Source of the DNA: Ulota crispa
Lineage: Eukaryota; Streptophyta; Bryopsida; Orthotrichales; Orthotrichaceae
DNA: 64,000 nucleotides
NCBI GenBank assembly: GCA_963920765.1
Contig: OY987245.1
Coordinates: forward strand, 4,170,727 to 4,234,726
Direction: 5' to 3'
Position numbers and translations under genes: made by a program. Of this stretch, positions 11,060 through 23,035 are shown one piece after another; position 1 is the first letter of the stretch; each line of letters begins with the position of its first letter. The notes beneath the pieces are model-generated. The model had not been told where the DNA came from and ran no database searches. It saw only the letters and a list, made by a program, of their open reading frames with translations.

Positions 11060-11645
11060 CTCCCTCTGTCCCAATATAAAGCTCCAAATTAGGCATAGTT
11101 CTTGTCCCACTAAAAAGCTCCCTTTTGCTAATTTCAATTGTTGAAAAAGTGTTTGTCATGTCCAATGATCTCATGGGGGCAAGTTAAGCAATTAGAGAGC
11201 ACTCCTCTCCTAACAAACTTGGCCTTGCCCATATGAGGTACCATTGTTGCTACTAATCTTTAAATCATCAATAATGAGGAGCTAGCTAGCAACATGTACA
11301 AATATGGTACTTTTTGCATGGAATTTGGGTGCCTAAACGGCAACATCAAAGCTGGAGATTTTGGAGACATTTGGTAGATGGTATATTGATTCTAGAATGC
11401 ATGTGTCATCATTACAAAAACTAAAATAATGAGGAGCCGGCATTTTTCACAAACAATGCACAAAAATGGCACTTTTTGCATGGAATTTGGATGTCTAAAT
11501 GGCAACATAAAAACTTGAGATTTTGCAGATATTTGGTAGGTGGTATATTGATTCTAGAATGCATTTGTCACTAGCATAATGACTAAAAATACAGTTAATC
11601 CCTCATGAAGAAGTTTTTTGGAGCTTTATAATGGGACAGAGGGAG
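11060..11645. mobile_element. Stowaway-like (Tc1/mariner) MITE, 586 bp
   Basis: The termini are CTCCCTCTGTCCCA at the left and its inverse TGGGACAGAGGGAG at the right, with near-perfect match over 26 bp, flanked by TA on both sides. CTCCCTC plus TA is the signature of Stowaway elements. The interior holds a direct duplication (about 11293-11420 and 11455-11585, both with TTTTTGCATGGAATTTGG), which makes it unusually long for the class. Confidence 0.88.
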
Positions 11646-12009
11646 TATAATTTTTCTTTTTAAATGGCAAAAATATGCGCATATACTTGTTTCTAGGTGC
11701 AGATACAATCAAAATTATCAAAATGTTAATAATTCATTTCAAGGAGCCATTACAAATTACAAGTCAAAAAAAGTCCAGATCAAGACATTAGGGTTCTAAT
11801 CACCTTTACTAGTTTTATGGCATGAAAAAAAAAATCAAGAATGTCCTTTTAATGGAGGAAACACTTTCTCTTAACGTAAGGAAAGCTTAAAAAAATGTCT
11901 CATCACTTGCACATTTGATTTTTCCCCTATACATAAATAATTTGGACTCACTAGTGAGACAAGTGTCTTGTCCAATGATCTAGGGAGGTCATATTGAGGT
12001 ACCTTGATT

Positions 12010-12225
12010 GTGCCATTACCCAAGTGCATTTGCAACCAACACAATACAAGATATTTTTCTTGTATTTAAAATGGATGCACACCTTTACTACATTTGAGAA
12101 CAACAAAAAAAATTGGAATATAAGTCAATACAATTCTTGTGAGCTACTCAAGATCCCAAATTTAAACTTCTTGTTGGTAGCAAATGCCAATAATATGGTA
12201 ACATGTCTACTACCCCGTAGAACCT
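12010..12225. repeat. Fragment of a P5-type TTAA MITE
   Basis: This matches the interior of 20315-20540: both have GCAACCAA-ACAATAC, TATTTTTCTTGTATTT, CTACTACATTTGAGA-like, and TTCTTGTTGGTAGCAAATGC in the same order. The ends are lost here. Confidence 0.7.
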
Positions 12226-12493
12226 CATATCCATTAAAATGGGAGTTTTCCATTGAAATGAGAGGTAATGTAAAGGAAAGTCGACGAAAGATTTTATGTC
12301 AATTCAACTTGATTTGAGCTAAATTGACATAAAACCTATGAGATTTGACTTAAAGTTAGAAAGTTTCAGTGCAATTTAAATTAATTTGACCTAAATTGCA
12401 ATAAAACCTTTCAAAACTAACCTAAAATTAAAAAGTTCTATGTCTCCTTTGATTATTTTGGGAGGTGTCCAATCTCCCATTTTAATGAATATG
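12226..12493. mobile_element. Short MITE with CATAT-CATTAAAATGGGAG ends
   Basis: Left end CATATCCATTAAAATGGGAG, right end CTCCCATTTTAATGAATATG; 19 of 20 positions pair. Ends somewhat like those of family E, so it may be a distant relative. 268 bp, non-coding. Confidence 0.65.
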
Positions 12494-13042
12494 TTGTTGT
12501 AGGATGTTTAGAGGTTAACATTGAAAAAAATGAGTGAGAAAACGGATGAAATTGCCAAATCCTCTCAAAGAAACTTCAAGTGCGCCAAAAGTTGGATGAA
12601 AATTACCAATATTAGCTGATATTATGGATGAAAGTACCCTTATGATGACTCTATCTAATTTTCCTTACTCGGGTGCATTGTACCGTTTGTAAGGTGCATG
12701 TTGCTCGGACAATGAGGAACCAAAAAGAATTTCTTTGCTTGGGATTTTTTTTGTAGGGTTTTGTTAGTTTGGGCAATTCCTACTTTGCCATTGGCATAAT
12801 TGTTTCTTATCAATTTGTGAAGCATTCATTTTACTTTATTTGATTCCGTAATCCATTCTTTATGTTTGTACGTTGAGCATTTGCACACTAATGTTGACAC
12901 TTGTATTTTTGGAAACTACTTATACTTAATAGTTTTGAAACTTATAATTAGAGATCCCTTTAATTTAAAGCTCTTAACTCTTGTATACCAAACATGTGGG
13001 TCTATCAATAGTAGAACACGAGATATAGCTGCGTAGACTTAA

Positions 13043-13673
13043 CCCCTAAATGCCCAAGCGACCAGATTTGGGTATTTACAAAACTTTGAAGATGAATAAA
13101 ACATTGTCAAATCATTATTCTGTGTATTTGTTGTTTAATCTATGTTTGTTTTGAAGTCTATTTTCAACATCAAAAATCTAATTTTAAAAATGATTGTTGA
13201 TGATTTTTCAACTCAAGATTTTGTACAAGGGTGTCCACTGCAATCTTGGGTTTTTTAGTGTAGAAAGATCTTGAAATTGAGCCTCATACACTAGAGCTTG
13301 GAGAGAAATCCACATTAGAAATCCATTTAAAAATATATATAGGAGTAGATTTTAAAATCATAAATTGAGTAAAGTTAGACATGTAATGACTTTAAACCTC
13401 ATATTTTTTTGGTGACCAACCTTTTAGATTTGACATGTGAAATGAGCGGGATTGGAAGACTTCAAGTCACATTTGCAACACTCTCATGTTCAAACATTAT
13501 AATCTTTCAAACTATAAGTGATATTATTGTGTTTTTTTTTCCATATAATTTCTAACACGTTTAGTTTGAAAGTAACCATTGAAAAAACTTGATGAAATTG
13601 ATGAAAAGATTGGTTGGTTTTTCAATTTCATGGAAATTCCAAGAAGCTTAGATAGGCATTGGGCATTTAGGGG
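13043..13673. mobile_element. TTAA-flanked MITE, subfamily P3 (inverted copy)
   Basis: Left end CCCCTAAATGCCCAAG, right end TTGGGCATTTAGGGG, with TTAA on both sides (13039-13042, 13674-13677). The interior runs in reverse to 23178-23831 and 29612-30268 (shared GATTGGAAGA, TTTGACATGTGAAATGAG and TTTGAAAGTAACCATTG-like blocks). Non-coding. Confidence 0.85.
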
Positions 13674-14253
13674 TTAAACATGAAGGACATGTCATTGAGG
13701 GATTGTAGACATAACATTCAGTAGCCTGAAGAGAGGCTGCCTTTCCCTCTCTTCAAGTATCATTCACAAACTTCATCTTGACAATATTTTATTTTTTTTA
13801 ATTATAATTTTCTAACACATTTGGCCCCTTCAATGTGTGTGCACTGGATTAAGTCTCCCTTTCATAAACTCTAACAAATTCAACCAAGTGTCTCTATAAC
13901 TAAAGAAGGGTGTGGAATATTCCACACCATTCTCTTGGAAGGAGGGTAGCCTTTACTAGTGCTATTGAATGTTATGAATTGGAGGCAATAACAAAGGGTC
14001 AATAGAATTGGCGTGATTTGGGGTTGAGTATTGAATCCTCCACGTGCAAGAATGTTGATGCTCTCACTTAGGTTTGACCCTAGTGATCCTTCTCTGTTCA
14101 AAAGACTTGATTCCATGTAAGGTAAAAGGGAAAATTTTCCCTAAAAACTACATGATATCCTTTATTTCAAGTTGTGTATTATTGTGTGTCCTTTAACTTA
14201 TTATTTATGTGATCTAAATGGTCAAGGTGGTTAGGTGGGTGTCTTAAGTTTAA

Positions 14254-15039
14254 CCCCTGAGCGCCCGCAGTGAAATCGAGAAAATGAGGTTAGGAGGGAC
14301 CATGCTTGAAAACATTGTACGTCTCGAGCTGAGAACTTAGATTGGGGAAGATTCACCTTTGAAATAGTAAAAAGGGTGCTTGATGTACTTGACCAAAAAT
14401 TTGATTAACTTTTGACCACACCGTTTTGGAGATTATAATAGGCAAAGTACATTTGACTATGTGGCAATTGGCCAATTTTGAGGGGGTCTGTGGCTATGGA
14501 TGTAAAAATTCATGCCTTAAAGGAGGTTCCTTTTGATGAAATTTAGGGAGGGGGTACAATTTACAAGTGTCTCGCTTGCTACCAAATTTGGTGATGTTCT
14601 AACATCCGCAATGTGCTTTTTTAGAGGCCCAAAGTTGCAAGGCTCACACGACATGGTGGATGATAGACAAGGTACGGGTATGGCTTTGACCTCTACAAGG
14701 GCATGGCTCCCAGTGGTACATTTGCAAAATCCTTTTCCAATCTAAGGCATGTGTGCCAAAACACCCCTAATAGTATGGAACCGGACATAGTTGGTGGCTC
14801 TATCCTCGCACCTAAACCCTAAATCGCATGAAATGAAGTTTTGGAGTACTATTGTCATACTTGACTTGCACAATCCATGCTTGTACAAATGGTGAAATCC
14901 CCATCACCCACTTCATGGCATGAGAGTAGTTACCCTTGACCAAGTGCACTTTTCTAGGTAGTACTATTTGATTTGGACCTAATTTTGAAGAAAATTTAAT
15001 TCTAAGGGATGATATTATTGCCCTTCGGGCGCTCAGGGG
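14254..15039. mobile_element. TTAA-flanked MITE, subfamily P6 (CCCCTGAGCGCCC ends)
   Basis: Left end CCCCTGAGCGCCCG, right end CGGGCGCTCAGGGG, a perfect 14-bp inverted repeat, flanked by TTAA (14250-14253, 15040-15043). The same end type caps the 241-bp element at 25291. The interior is unlike the other subfamilies and non-coding. Confidence 0.85.
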
Positions 15040-15262
15040 TTAATACTTGATAAGTTTGATTGTAAATAATTACAATTTTACTAGATGATGATTTTTTTAG
15101 AATGACTAACAAGTGACAAGTGAACATACACAACTCTTCAAAAGCGTCTTTGAATCTAGAGCTCAATAAATCTTTAAATTCACAAAAAAATCCAAAAGAT
15201 GTGGCATTAGTTTTAAATTTTGAGACCTCACTTATTGAATAAATCATAGTACTTAATATAAC

Positions 15263-15524
15263 TCCACATTTGTTAATTTGGGAACTATGTTCAAATTTGA
15301 GACTTCTAAAGGTTTTGTGGTGATCACCTTAAACCCAGTTTTAGGTTTAAGTAACATTTTTTTTTGGTACATGTGCCCTCACTTGAAAGAAAAAATTTGT
15401 GAGAGAAAACATCTTAGTGGTTCAGACTAAATTTAATACCTTTGAATCTAGTTTAAGGCAACTTTTTGGGTTTAAAGTGAATTTCAATTTGGGAACCGCC
15501 TTTTCCCAATTTAACGAATATGGC
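15263..15524. mobile_element. MITE family E, copy 2
   Basis: Left end CCACATTTGTTAATTTGGGA and right end TCCCAATTTAACGAATATGG mirror each other. The interior follows copy 1 (7856) but is about 200 bp shorter. Non-coding. Confidence 0.65.
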
Positions 15525-16122
15525 TTTTTATGAGCACATGTCTATAAGCGTGTCTCAATAAAACTTATACAACAAATACATATTTATTGCACAATGTTCA
15601 ACTCTAGGACAATGAAATTAAGACATGAAATAAAAAAACGTCGCCAATCAAACTTTGGGCTCTTATAAGTTATAATTAGTGCAAACAACATTTCAATGCC
15701 ATTTCTGGATTTTTCCTAATTTCGGCTGCAGTTTTGCCTTCTTAATTCTTAAGAAGAAGATTCCAATGACAAACATCACGGTTGTTAGTAGAATTTGCTC
15801 AATAAGGTAGGACTAGAAGGCTCTAAATGCAACCATGTTCTAAATATGTTCCATATCTAATAATGAGTGGCATATTCCTTCAAATATCTATTGTTGTTGA
15901 TGAGTTATGTAAACTTAAATGATCAATTTATGAACTTCTTACCTTAATAGTTGCCTTGCTTTTACATGATCAAAAGATGGCCTAGTGGTAGAATAAAAAA
16001 TTCTGTCACTTCAAATGGACCTTGACAACAAACTTCCATGCTTGTTAGATATAGTAAACCTAATGAACAACAAACAAGTTTGAGTTTTATAATTTGGCAG
16101 CAAGCATGGAGGGTCTCTTTAA

Positions 16123-17053
16123 CCCCTAAAGGCCCATTGTCCCTTCAGGGGACAGGCTAGACTTTGGGCATGTACCTATGGCTAAACTACTTTGTGTGAT
16201 TTTCTGAAACTTTTCTTAAAGGTGGGGAATTCAAAGACCTATGTGGGCATCTAATTTTTTCTTCATTCCTACATTTGATGAAGAAGTTATGCATGAATTT
16301 ATGAAAATTTGGGGAGGACTACCTATCTAGATAGCCCAAAAACTTTTTTTAATTTTACTTTTAAAAAAACAAAAATTTGAACTTGGTTCTTTAGATTTTT
16401 TTATACTTGAGAAGCTTTGAATCATTTGATTTCAATTAATGAGATGAAAGTTATGAGGAGTTTTTGTTTGCAGGCACTTATGGATTCTTTACTCTAAAAT
16501 AAACTTTGAAGTCCATTATTTTACTCAATTTTCAATATTTTAGAAAAAAGTTAGACCAAAGGAAGTAGCTTGTTTATTGCAACATTATGACCTTTTAGAT
16601 TTGCATATTTCATTTTGATAATTAAATTCTTAACAATTTAGTGTTTTGACTCATTGTCTACCTCTTTATACTTACAATTTTTTCCTATGTGTTATATAAT
16701 TCCAATTGATTTGAAAATTCTCCCACACATACCTAACTTGATCTCCTACATGGAAAAAATAAAGTGCAACTTAGGATAGAGCAATTTTTTTGTTATAAGA
16801 GTGGCCAAAAGCTTCTGAAATTTTTGGGCAACATGGAAAAAAACTTTTTTTTTCACTTTAGATGTAAATATCTCACTCCTCTCCATCTAGAACAAGCAAA
16901 TTCTTTTCCCACAAGCATCTCTTCTAGTTACGGGCAAAATCCTATGGTTGGATCTCCCAAGAACAAAACATAAAATCATTTTTCACTAAACCTCCTGAAA
17001 ATGTCATTTTCTAGTGATTTGATTAAAAAAAAAAGGGCTTGGTCCTTTAGGGG
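16123..17053. mobile_element. TTAA-flanked MITE, subfamily P1 (inverted copy)
   Basis: Left end CCCCTAAAGGCCCATTGTCC, right end TTGGTCCTTTAGGGG, flanked by TTAA (16119-16122, 17054-17057). 931 bp. The interior runs opposite to 27049, 33353 and 35875, sharing CATGTACCTATGGCTAAAC, the GGGGAATTCAAAGA-CTA block and TCCCACACATACCTAACTTG. Non-coding. Confidence 0.87.
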
Positions 17054-17318
17054 TTAAGTTAGGGCCAATTTTCATGGGCAATCAGAATTGCCCACAATGA
17101 CAGGCATTGTCTGACTTTGGAGAATTGAGACCCACAACAATCTTGTGCTTCTTCAATCTCATGCTTTTACTAGAAACTTGCAAGAACACCATCTTTGTTT
17201 TTCAATTTTATTGTTTTTCATCAATCTTCTACGCAAGATTCTACAAATTATTTGTCATTTTCTGACTTACTCCAATTCCAATTACAGTATCCATGGAAGT
17301 TGGTCGGCTTGGCCCTTA

Positions 17319-17766
17319 GGGCATCTCCACCGGTTGGTCGTTTCTTGGATGCGCCAGATGGTGTTGCACGGCCCCGCTGTAATGAATCGGCTCGGGGAAA
17401 GATGTTGATCTCCACTCGTTTGAACGCGCTACAAGATCTGTTATTGAAAATTTTGCTAGAATTAACTGCGGATAGCGGACAGTCGGGACATCTTCACCAT
17501 GACAGCATGGGGCCCTAAGATAGGTCAACAGCAAGGTCTGATTTTGGCTTATTTTTGGCCTATTTTGTGGAACTGTCAAAACCTAGTTCGAGAAACAGGC
17601 TTGCGCAAATATCAAACTACCCCTAGTGCTGAGCGTCTTCGGAGTCTTTGTTAGCAAAGCCAGGCAGAAAAACTCCTTGAATGAATCACCGATGAAGTTT
17701 AGAAGCAAACAAATGACCCTCAGGCCACGCTACTCTTGAGGCCCAAGCCAACCGGTGGAGATGCTC
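17319..17766. mobile_element. Tourist-like (PIF/Harbinger type) MITE
   Basis: Left end GGGCATCTCCACCGGTTGG and right end CCAACCGGTGGAGATGCTC pair almost perfectly and are flanked by TTA (316-318 and 767-769 of the 17-kb block). A 3-bp TTA duplication is the PIF/Harbinger habit. The interior is GC-richer than the surroundings. Open frames inside are not coding. Confidence 0.75.
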
Positions 17767-18673
17767 TTACCCCACAGCTACTGCAACAGACATGCCACCG
17801 GTTGCAACTTGCAGGGTGCATTCCCACTTTGATTCCCACCTTCATACCAAATGGTACGACATGGTAGACTGATGCTTATCTACTTCGTGTACCTGGTTTT
17901 CATAATTCAAACCAATGAATTGGGAGTGTCGAGATTTATTTACGACATAGCCAATAAATTTCAAATATTTCTCAGTGACATAGAAAACATTGGGATGAGG
18001 TACCGACTCAAAATGAGAAATCATGAAATCAATCAAGGATAATTAAAAAGTTTTAGGCAATTTGGCTGACCGTTCCATCATTACTTAGGATATTTATTGT
18101 TTGCGGTTATTTGATTCTGGAGAAGATGGGAAGTTTGTTGGGAAAATTAATAATAATAATAACAAAATTCATAAATCAAATTACGGTATGGGATGGCACG
18201 GAGTAATAGTTGTGTGAGAGAACCCCAGAGTTAATATTCTCCTTGTTTTGTTGAGTTTGATTAGCAAAAACAAGATTGCATTGTGAAGTTGGAGCAAGAA
18301 TATAGACACTGTACTTAGAATTGCTTTGGAAGGGTTAAATGAGGGATTGGCATATCATTGATAATGCCATACTTTTGTGAAAAAATAAAAGAAGGTACAA
18401 TATTCATCTTTATATGTTAATTTTTTGAATTATTTGAAATTTTTAATTGACCTAAGCCCAAATAAATGCTTTGTGTTTGTTTTGTTTGCCTAATTCTCAA
18501 TGTAGTGAGTCATGTTGAATTAGAGATGTTGTTTGTTGTACTAATGAGCTTCTAGAAAATGCATGGACCCTCTCAAGGACCCTCTCTTGGACCCATGCAT
18601 TTTCCAAGAACAACATCCTTGGCACAAAGAAGGTGGGGGCTTGGCCAAATTGAACTCTTGCCAAGGACATTAA

Positions 18674-19620
18674 CCCCTAAAGCCCAAAGGGTGTTTAAGA
18701 AGGAAGAAGTCCAAAACTGCCACTTTTTCATAATTTACTCAAAATCCAAAACATTTTTTTTTTTGAGTTTCAATCTAACAAAAGTGTTGTACACAAGTAA
18801 GAAAATATGAAAAAAAAATTCAACCCATTTAATCCTTTGGATTAAAAGATTATAACATTCATAATTCCACAAAAAAAAAATATTCTTAGCCCTGCCTTAA
18901 AGGGACAATAGGCTTTGAGCCCCTTTGGCTGAGTTTTGTGTTATACACAAACTCAAGGACTTGGTGCATTCATAAGTATATGATGTTAAGTTAAATTTTG
19001 CAAAATTTTAGATGCAATTGAGATGTCTAACTTACTCTAAATGTGCCTGCAATACAAGGTGGTCAATGAAACAACTATACATTAGCCAATCTTTAGAAAT
19101 TTCTTGCATAGTCCAAGTTTATTTATTTTCAAATCCAAATGACAAAATGATGTAACGCCATATCTTCTACAAGCATAATTTTTTTTAAGGAAAATTAACA
19201 AAGCATGCAAAATTATGCTAATTCAAGCTTTGCCACTTTCCATAATCTTCAAATTTATTTCATGAATAAAGCAAGATGGAAAGGAAGATTGACTTCCTAA
19301 ATGCCATCTTGTTCAAAAAAGAAAAAAACCTTGTAAACCCCATGCTTCAACAATAATCTACTAAACTTCTCTGATTTAGTGAACTAAACAAATTAATAGC
19401 TGCTAAAAAAATTCATTACAAATAGCTAATATTGGCTCCCAAAAAATGCTAAAAATAAAATAAAAGTAAAAACCATTTACATGTTCTTCCCTTTGGGGGT
19501 GAAGATTATCATGGCATCTTTCAGAACATCTCCTATGGCCGTACATATATTTGCCATTGCAATTTTGGTCAAATGTGTAGGGACATGTCTTGCAAACCAC
19601 ATAATTTCCTCTCAAACTAG
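18674..19620. mobile_element. TTAA-type MITE, subfamily P4, right end not found
   Basis: The left end TTAA-CCCCTAAAGCCCAAAGG is clear. The first 500 bp follow the inverse of 7295-6800 (AAACTGCCA, AAGATTATAACATTC, GGCTTTGAGCCCC and TTCATAAGTATATGATG blocks). No matching right end is visible; the end given here is an estimate from the length of the 6348 copy. Confidence 0.55.
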
Positions 19621-20029
19621 AGATTGAGGGGTGATAATATCCATTGCATTTTTTTGGTTTATTGCAATTTGTCCTCTCCAATCATGTAAAACAAACTATA
19701 ATTCTAGACGGAATTGGAAATGCGTCACTGCCCTTGGCTGCTCTTAACCATTCTTACACTCATGAACATACATAACAAACATGTTTGCCATTGTCATGCC
19801 TAGTAGGAAAAAAAAACATTCCACCAAGCCCCTTGCCAAGTTTCCTACCAAACCCTTGCCAAACCCGCCAAGACCCCATGCCAAGACCTTCATCCAAACC
19901 CCCACCAAAATTACTATTGAAACCAATTTTGGGCAGATTTTTTTCTTTACTACTCTCTATTTGCACCAAATTGCCCAAGCAATTTGCATCATTTCAAGCA
20001 TCATAGATTTTTACTTGAGTATCTAATTG

Positions 20030-20033
<4 letters not shown>

Positions 20034-20078
<45 letters not shown>
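20034..20078. repeat. Poly-T tract (45 T)
   Basis: An uninterrupted run of 45 T. A second run of 41 T lies at 35958-35998, inside a P1 element. Such runs may be retroposed poly(A) tails on the other strand or simple slippage. Confidence 0.9.
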
Positions 20079-20080
<2 letters not shown>

Positions 20081-20314
20081 ACACAAAGTTATTCATTGTA
20101 CACACCTTGTTTCCAAATCTAAAAAAACACCTGCCTAAAATTGACTTCATAGGAACCTACCCGGATTTTCAAGTGTATTTTGAATGGACAATTGTCTTTT
20201 AGAGATTAAATTATGAAACTTAAATCACATGAATCCCTTTGAAAATGTCACATAGAGGAATAAAAATCCAACCATACACATAATATTTTGGAAATATGCC
20301 AATGAGGAATTTAA

Positions 20315-20540
20315 CCCTTAAATGTCCAAAAGGCCCTTTGCGACCAATACAATACGGGGTATTTTTCTTGTATTTGGAATGGATCGACACCTCTACTACA
20401 TTTGAGATCAACAAAGAAGTTGGAATATAGATGAACGCGGTTCTAGTGAGATATTTAAGATCCCAAGTTATAATTTCTTGTTGGTAGCAAATGCCAAATA
20501 TATGGCAATGTATCTACTATGCCCTTGGGACGTTTAAGGG
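20315..20540. mobile_element. TTAA-flanked MITE, subfamily P5 (226 bp)
   Basis: Left end CCCTTAAATGTCCAAAAGG, right end CTTGGGACGTTTAAGGG, flanked by TTAA (20311-20314, 20541-20544). The interior recurs at 12010-12225 without ends. A compact complete element. Confidence 0.8.
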
Positions 20541-20726
20541 TTAAAAACTAGACAATTTTCTAAATGGTAAATAGTAATAATAGATATATACCCTAGAAAA
20601 AAAAGCTTTGGGCAACTACAAAGCAAAAAAAAACTTTACCGGAAATAAACCAGTTTTCCCATAAAACTTTCCAGATTGTGAGGGGATCTCAGTGGGCACA
20701 GGAATTGACCAACGGATTGTCTTTAA

Positions 20727-21494
20727 CCACTAAAGGACCAAAGAGCCCAATATGGCCAAATGGAGTTTTTGGAGGTGTAAAAGTAAACAAAAGAGGAGTT
20801 GCATGCTCAAGTTTTGGTCTGCCACTCAAGTCTAAATGGTGCTAAAAGTCCAACAAAACTTTTGGATTGGCTTGTTGTTCCTTGAAGCCTCTAGAGTTTG
20901 CACCCAAACATTTGAATATACTATTTTTAATATTAAAACTATTAGTGGGAGTGTATGTAGGGATTGTACATTGCATTGTGGATGGAGGAATTTTGGATGG
21001 GATGGGTTGGAAGCCCACACTCCCAAGTATAGGGGAGAAGGTTGGTGATGTGTCACTTTGTTTTCTCTCAATTGGGCAAGGTTTTTGTAGCTCTATAGTA
21101 GTGAGCCAGCTAAATCCACTTACTTTAAATGACCATAAGTTTTGGAGTTTTTTTTCCATTTGAGGATTTTTTTTTTCCATCAAGTATAACTAGACACGGT
21201 CTCATGGGATCAACCATTAGGGAATTTTTTTTTGGGAAAAAATCACATCAAAGTCCAAAATCCATATTGTGAACTGCTATCCAAATTAACAAATATGAGA
21301 TTCTCAATGGTGGGGATTTTGCAGATTTACTTGAATTTGAAATCAGAATAGATTTAACTTTTGATTTATAGTTGGGTATAGAATGAACAAATTTGATTGT
21401 GTGAATACTTGTTCAATTTTCTAAAAATTGAGGGAATGTGATGAAGGTTCCATATTGGAGGTATGCTAGATTTTCTTAGCAAGACGTTTAGGGG
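20727..21494. mobile_element. TTAA-flanked MITE, unassigned subfamily
   Basis: Left end CCACTAAAGGACCAAAG, right end CGTTTAGGGG, flanked by TTAA (20723-20726, 21495-21498). Ends are more diverged than in P1. The frames open in the middle on both strands are overlapping and unlike any protein known to me. Confidence 0.68.
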
Positions 21495-21523
21495 TTAAGG
21501 TAGTAGGCGCTAGTTCGAAGCAG

Positions 21524-21635
21524 GCTCTGAAATGGAACACCCCCTCAAATGTACTCTATTTGTACATGTTGTTTTTCACTACCCTTTAACAATGTACAGA
21601 TCATGTGCATTTGAGGAGGTGCACCATTTTAGAGC
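21524..21635. mobile_element. Small palindromic MITE D, copy 1 (112 bp)
   Basis: Left end GCTCTGAAATGGAACACCCC and right end GGTGCACCATTTTAGAGC pair, and CCTCAAATGTAC / ATTTGAGGAGG extend the stem. A second copy lies at 26011-26122. No target duplication is evident. Confidence 0.72.
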
Positions 21636-21854
21636 CCTATGGCCTTTCCACTTCAAATTTCCTAACTAATTCTACAAATTTCCAAAAAATATGAAAAAAC
21701 TTGGGTTAGATGTCAATTCTTCTTGTCTTTCAAGGAAAATTTACAAAAAATTATTTCAAGAAGTTTCACCTACCCAAAATTCAATTTCAGCCCTTAGATG
21801 CTTCATTCATGAGCCTCCTACCTTATCCAGTGCTGCCACTCAAGAGCATCTTCT

Positions 21855-22160
21855 CACCATGGCTAAGGGGGCAGGATTTTTTGTTTGTTTTTTGTCAAGG
21901 TAGAGCTACTTGCACCCCAAAATGCATGCAGACAGGTAAAAAATCAGCTATAATTGGAATGAATGATGTGTGCACGTTCATCTAATAAGTTTGCTAATAT
22001 AAACTACTTTCATTCAAAAGCTGGCAAGTCTTATGCGTAAGGAGGCAGTTGAAAATTTCATTCACCTTTCCACCCAAATTTCTTAGTGTACCGTTTGCTA
22101 GTGCCAGTTTGAGGTAAGTTTTAGGCAAAAATTTGCTAAAAAAATTTGACTTTGAAGGGG
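21855..22160. repeat. Dispersed repeat F, copy 2
   Basis: Same order of blocks as 7500-7850 (GGTAGAGCTA, AATTGGAATGAATGA, ACTACTTTCAT, TTTAGGCAAA). Boundaries are estimates. Confidence 0.58.
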
Positions 22161-22294
22161 AGCAATGCCCTATGTGGGTACCTACATGAAATAGTGCATT
22201 TTGGTTGTCCCATACTACTTTGTTAACATTTTATACTATATAAATACTTACTAATACTGCAATATTTTTCATCAATCATGATTGTATTAGAAAA

Positions 22295-22703
22295 GGGAAT
22301 TGATATATGCACACCTAGGGTTTATTGTGTACATAGGGAGGGGGTAAATTTTAAATACTTATCATCAACAAGTGGAATCTAAAAATTTTGAATTCAAAAT
22401 TGAATATAGAGACCTTGATTTAATCTAGAAGTACAAAAGAGGTTACAATTGAACAACACTTAGTGAAAAATCTTAGCTAGGGGGCAAAATTGTTACTTTG
22501 ACCTTTGCTTTTAAAAACACTAAACTTTTTCATTAGGCATTGTTCAACTATAACCTCATTTTTTGCTCTAGATTTAAGGGCTCTAAATCTAAATTTGAAT
22601 TCTAAACTTTCAAATTCCACTTGTTGATGGTAAAAAACTAAAATTAATCCCTACCCCCCATGTGCATATATCAAACCCTAGGGGTGTGCACATATCAATT
22701 CCC
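22295..22703. mobile_element. Palindromic MITE G, uninterrupted copy (409 bp)
   Basis: Left end GGGAATTGATATATGCACAC, right end GTGTGCACATATCAATTCCC. The two halves pair through much of the element (ATCATCAACAAGTGGAATCT against AAATTCCACTTGTTGATGG). Long hairpin potential. A second copy at 28097-28692 is interrupted by MITE H. Confidence 0.78.
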
Positions 22704-23035
22704 TAAATTATAATGAAATTTTCCCTATACTAAATATTACATTTAGGTTGCCTTCACAATTAGGTTGCCTTACTTTTAAAATTTGATTTCATGATACATT
22801 GCTTGGTCACTTGGAGGCACATGCAACTATATAAATACTAGGATTTCACATGTTTTCCTACTTGAGGCCAATATATATTTTTTTGCAGCTTTGTTGCCGT
22901 TGCTAGATTTTTTGAGAATTTTTTTTGTAGCAATTGTTGATAAAAGTTATTATAGGAACAATATATGTTTGTGTGGTGTAAAATGTTGAGAAATTAGTGT
23001 GGGGGCCACCTAAATGCAATATTGAATTAATTTAA

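Noticed and set aside
20034-20078. Poly-T run as the tail of a SINE or processed pseudogene
   Set aside because: No target duplication, RNA polymerase III boxes or gene-like body was found on the other side of the run.
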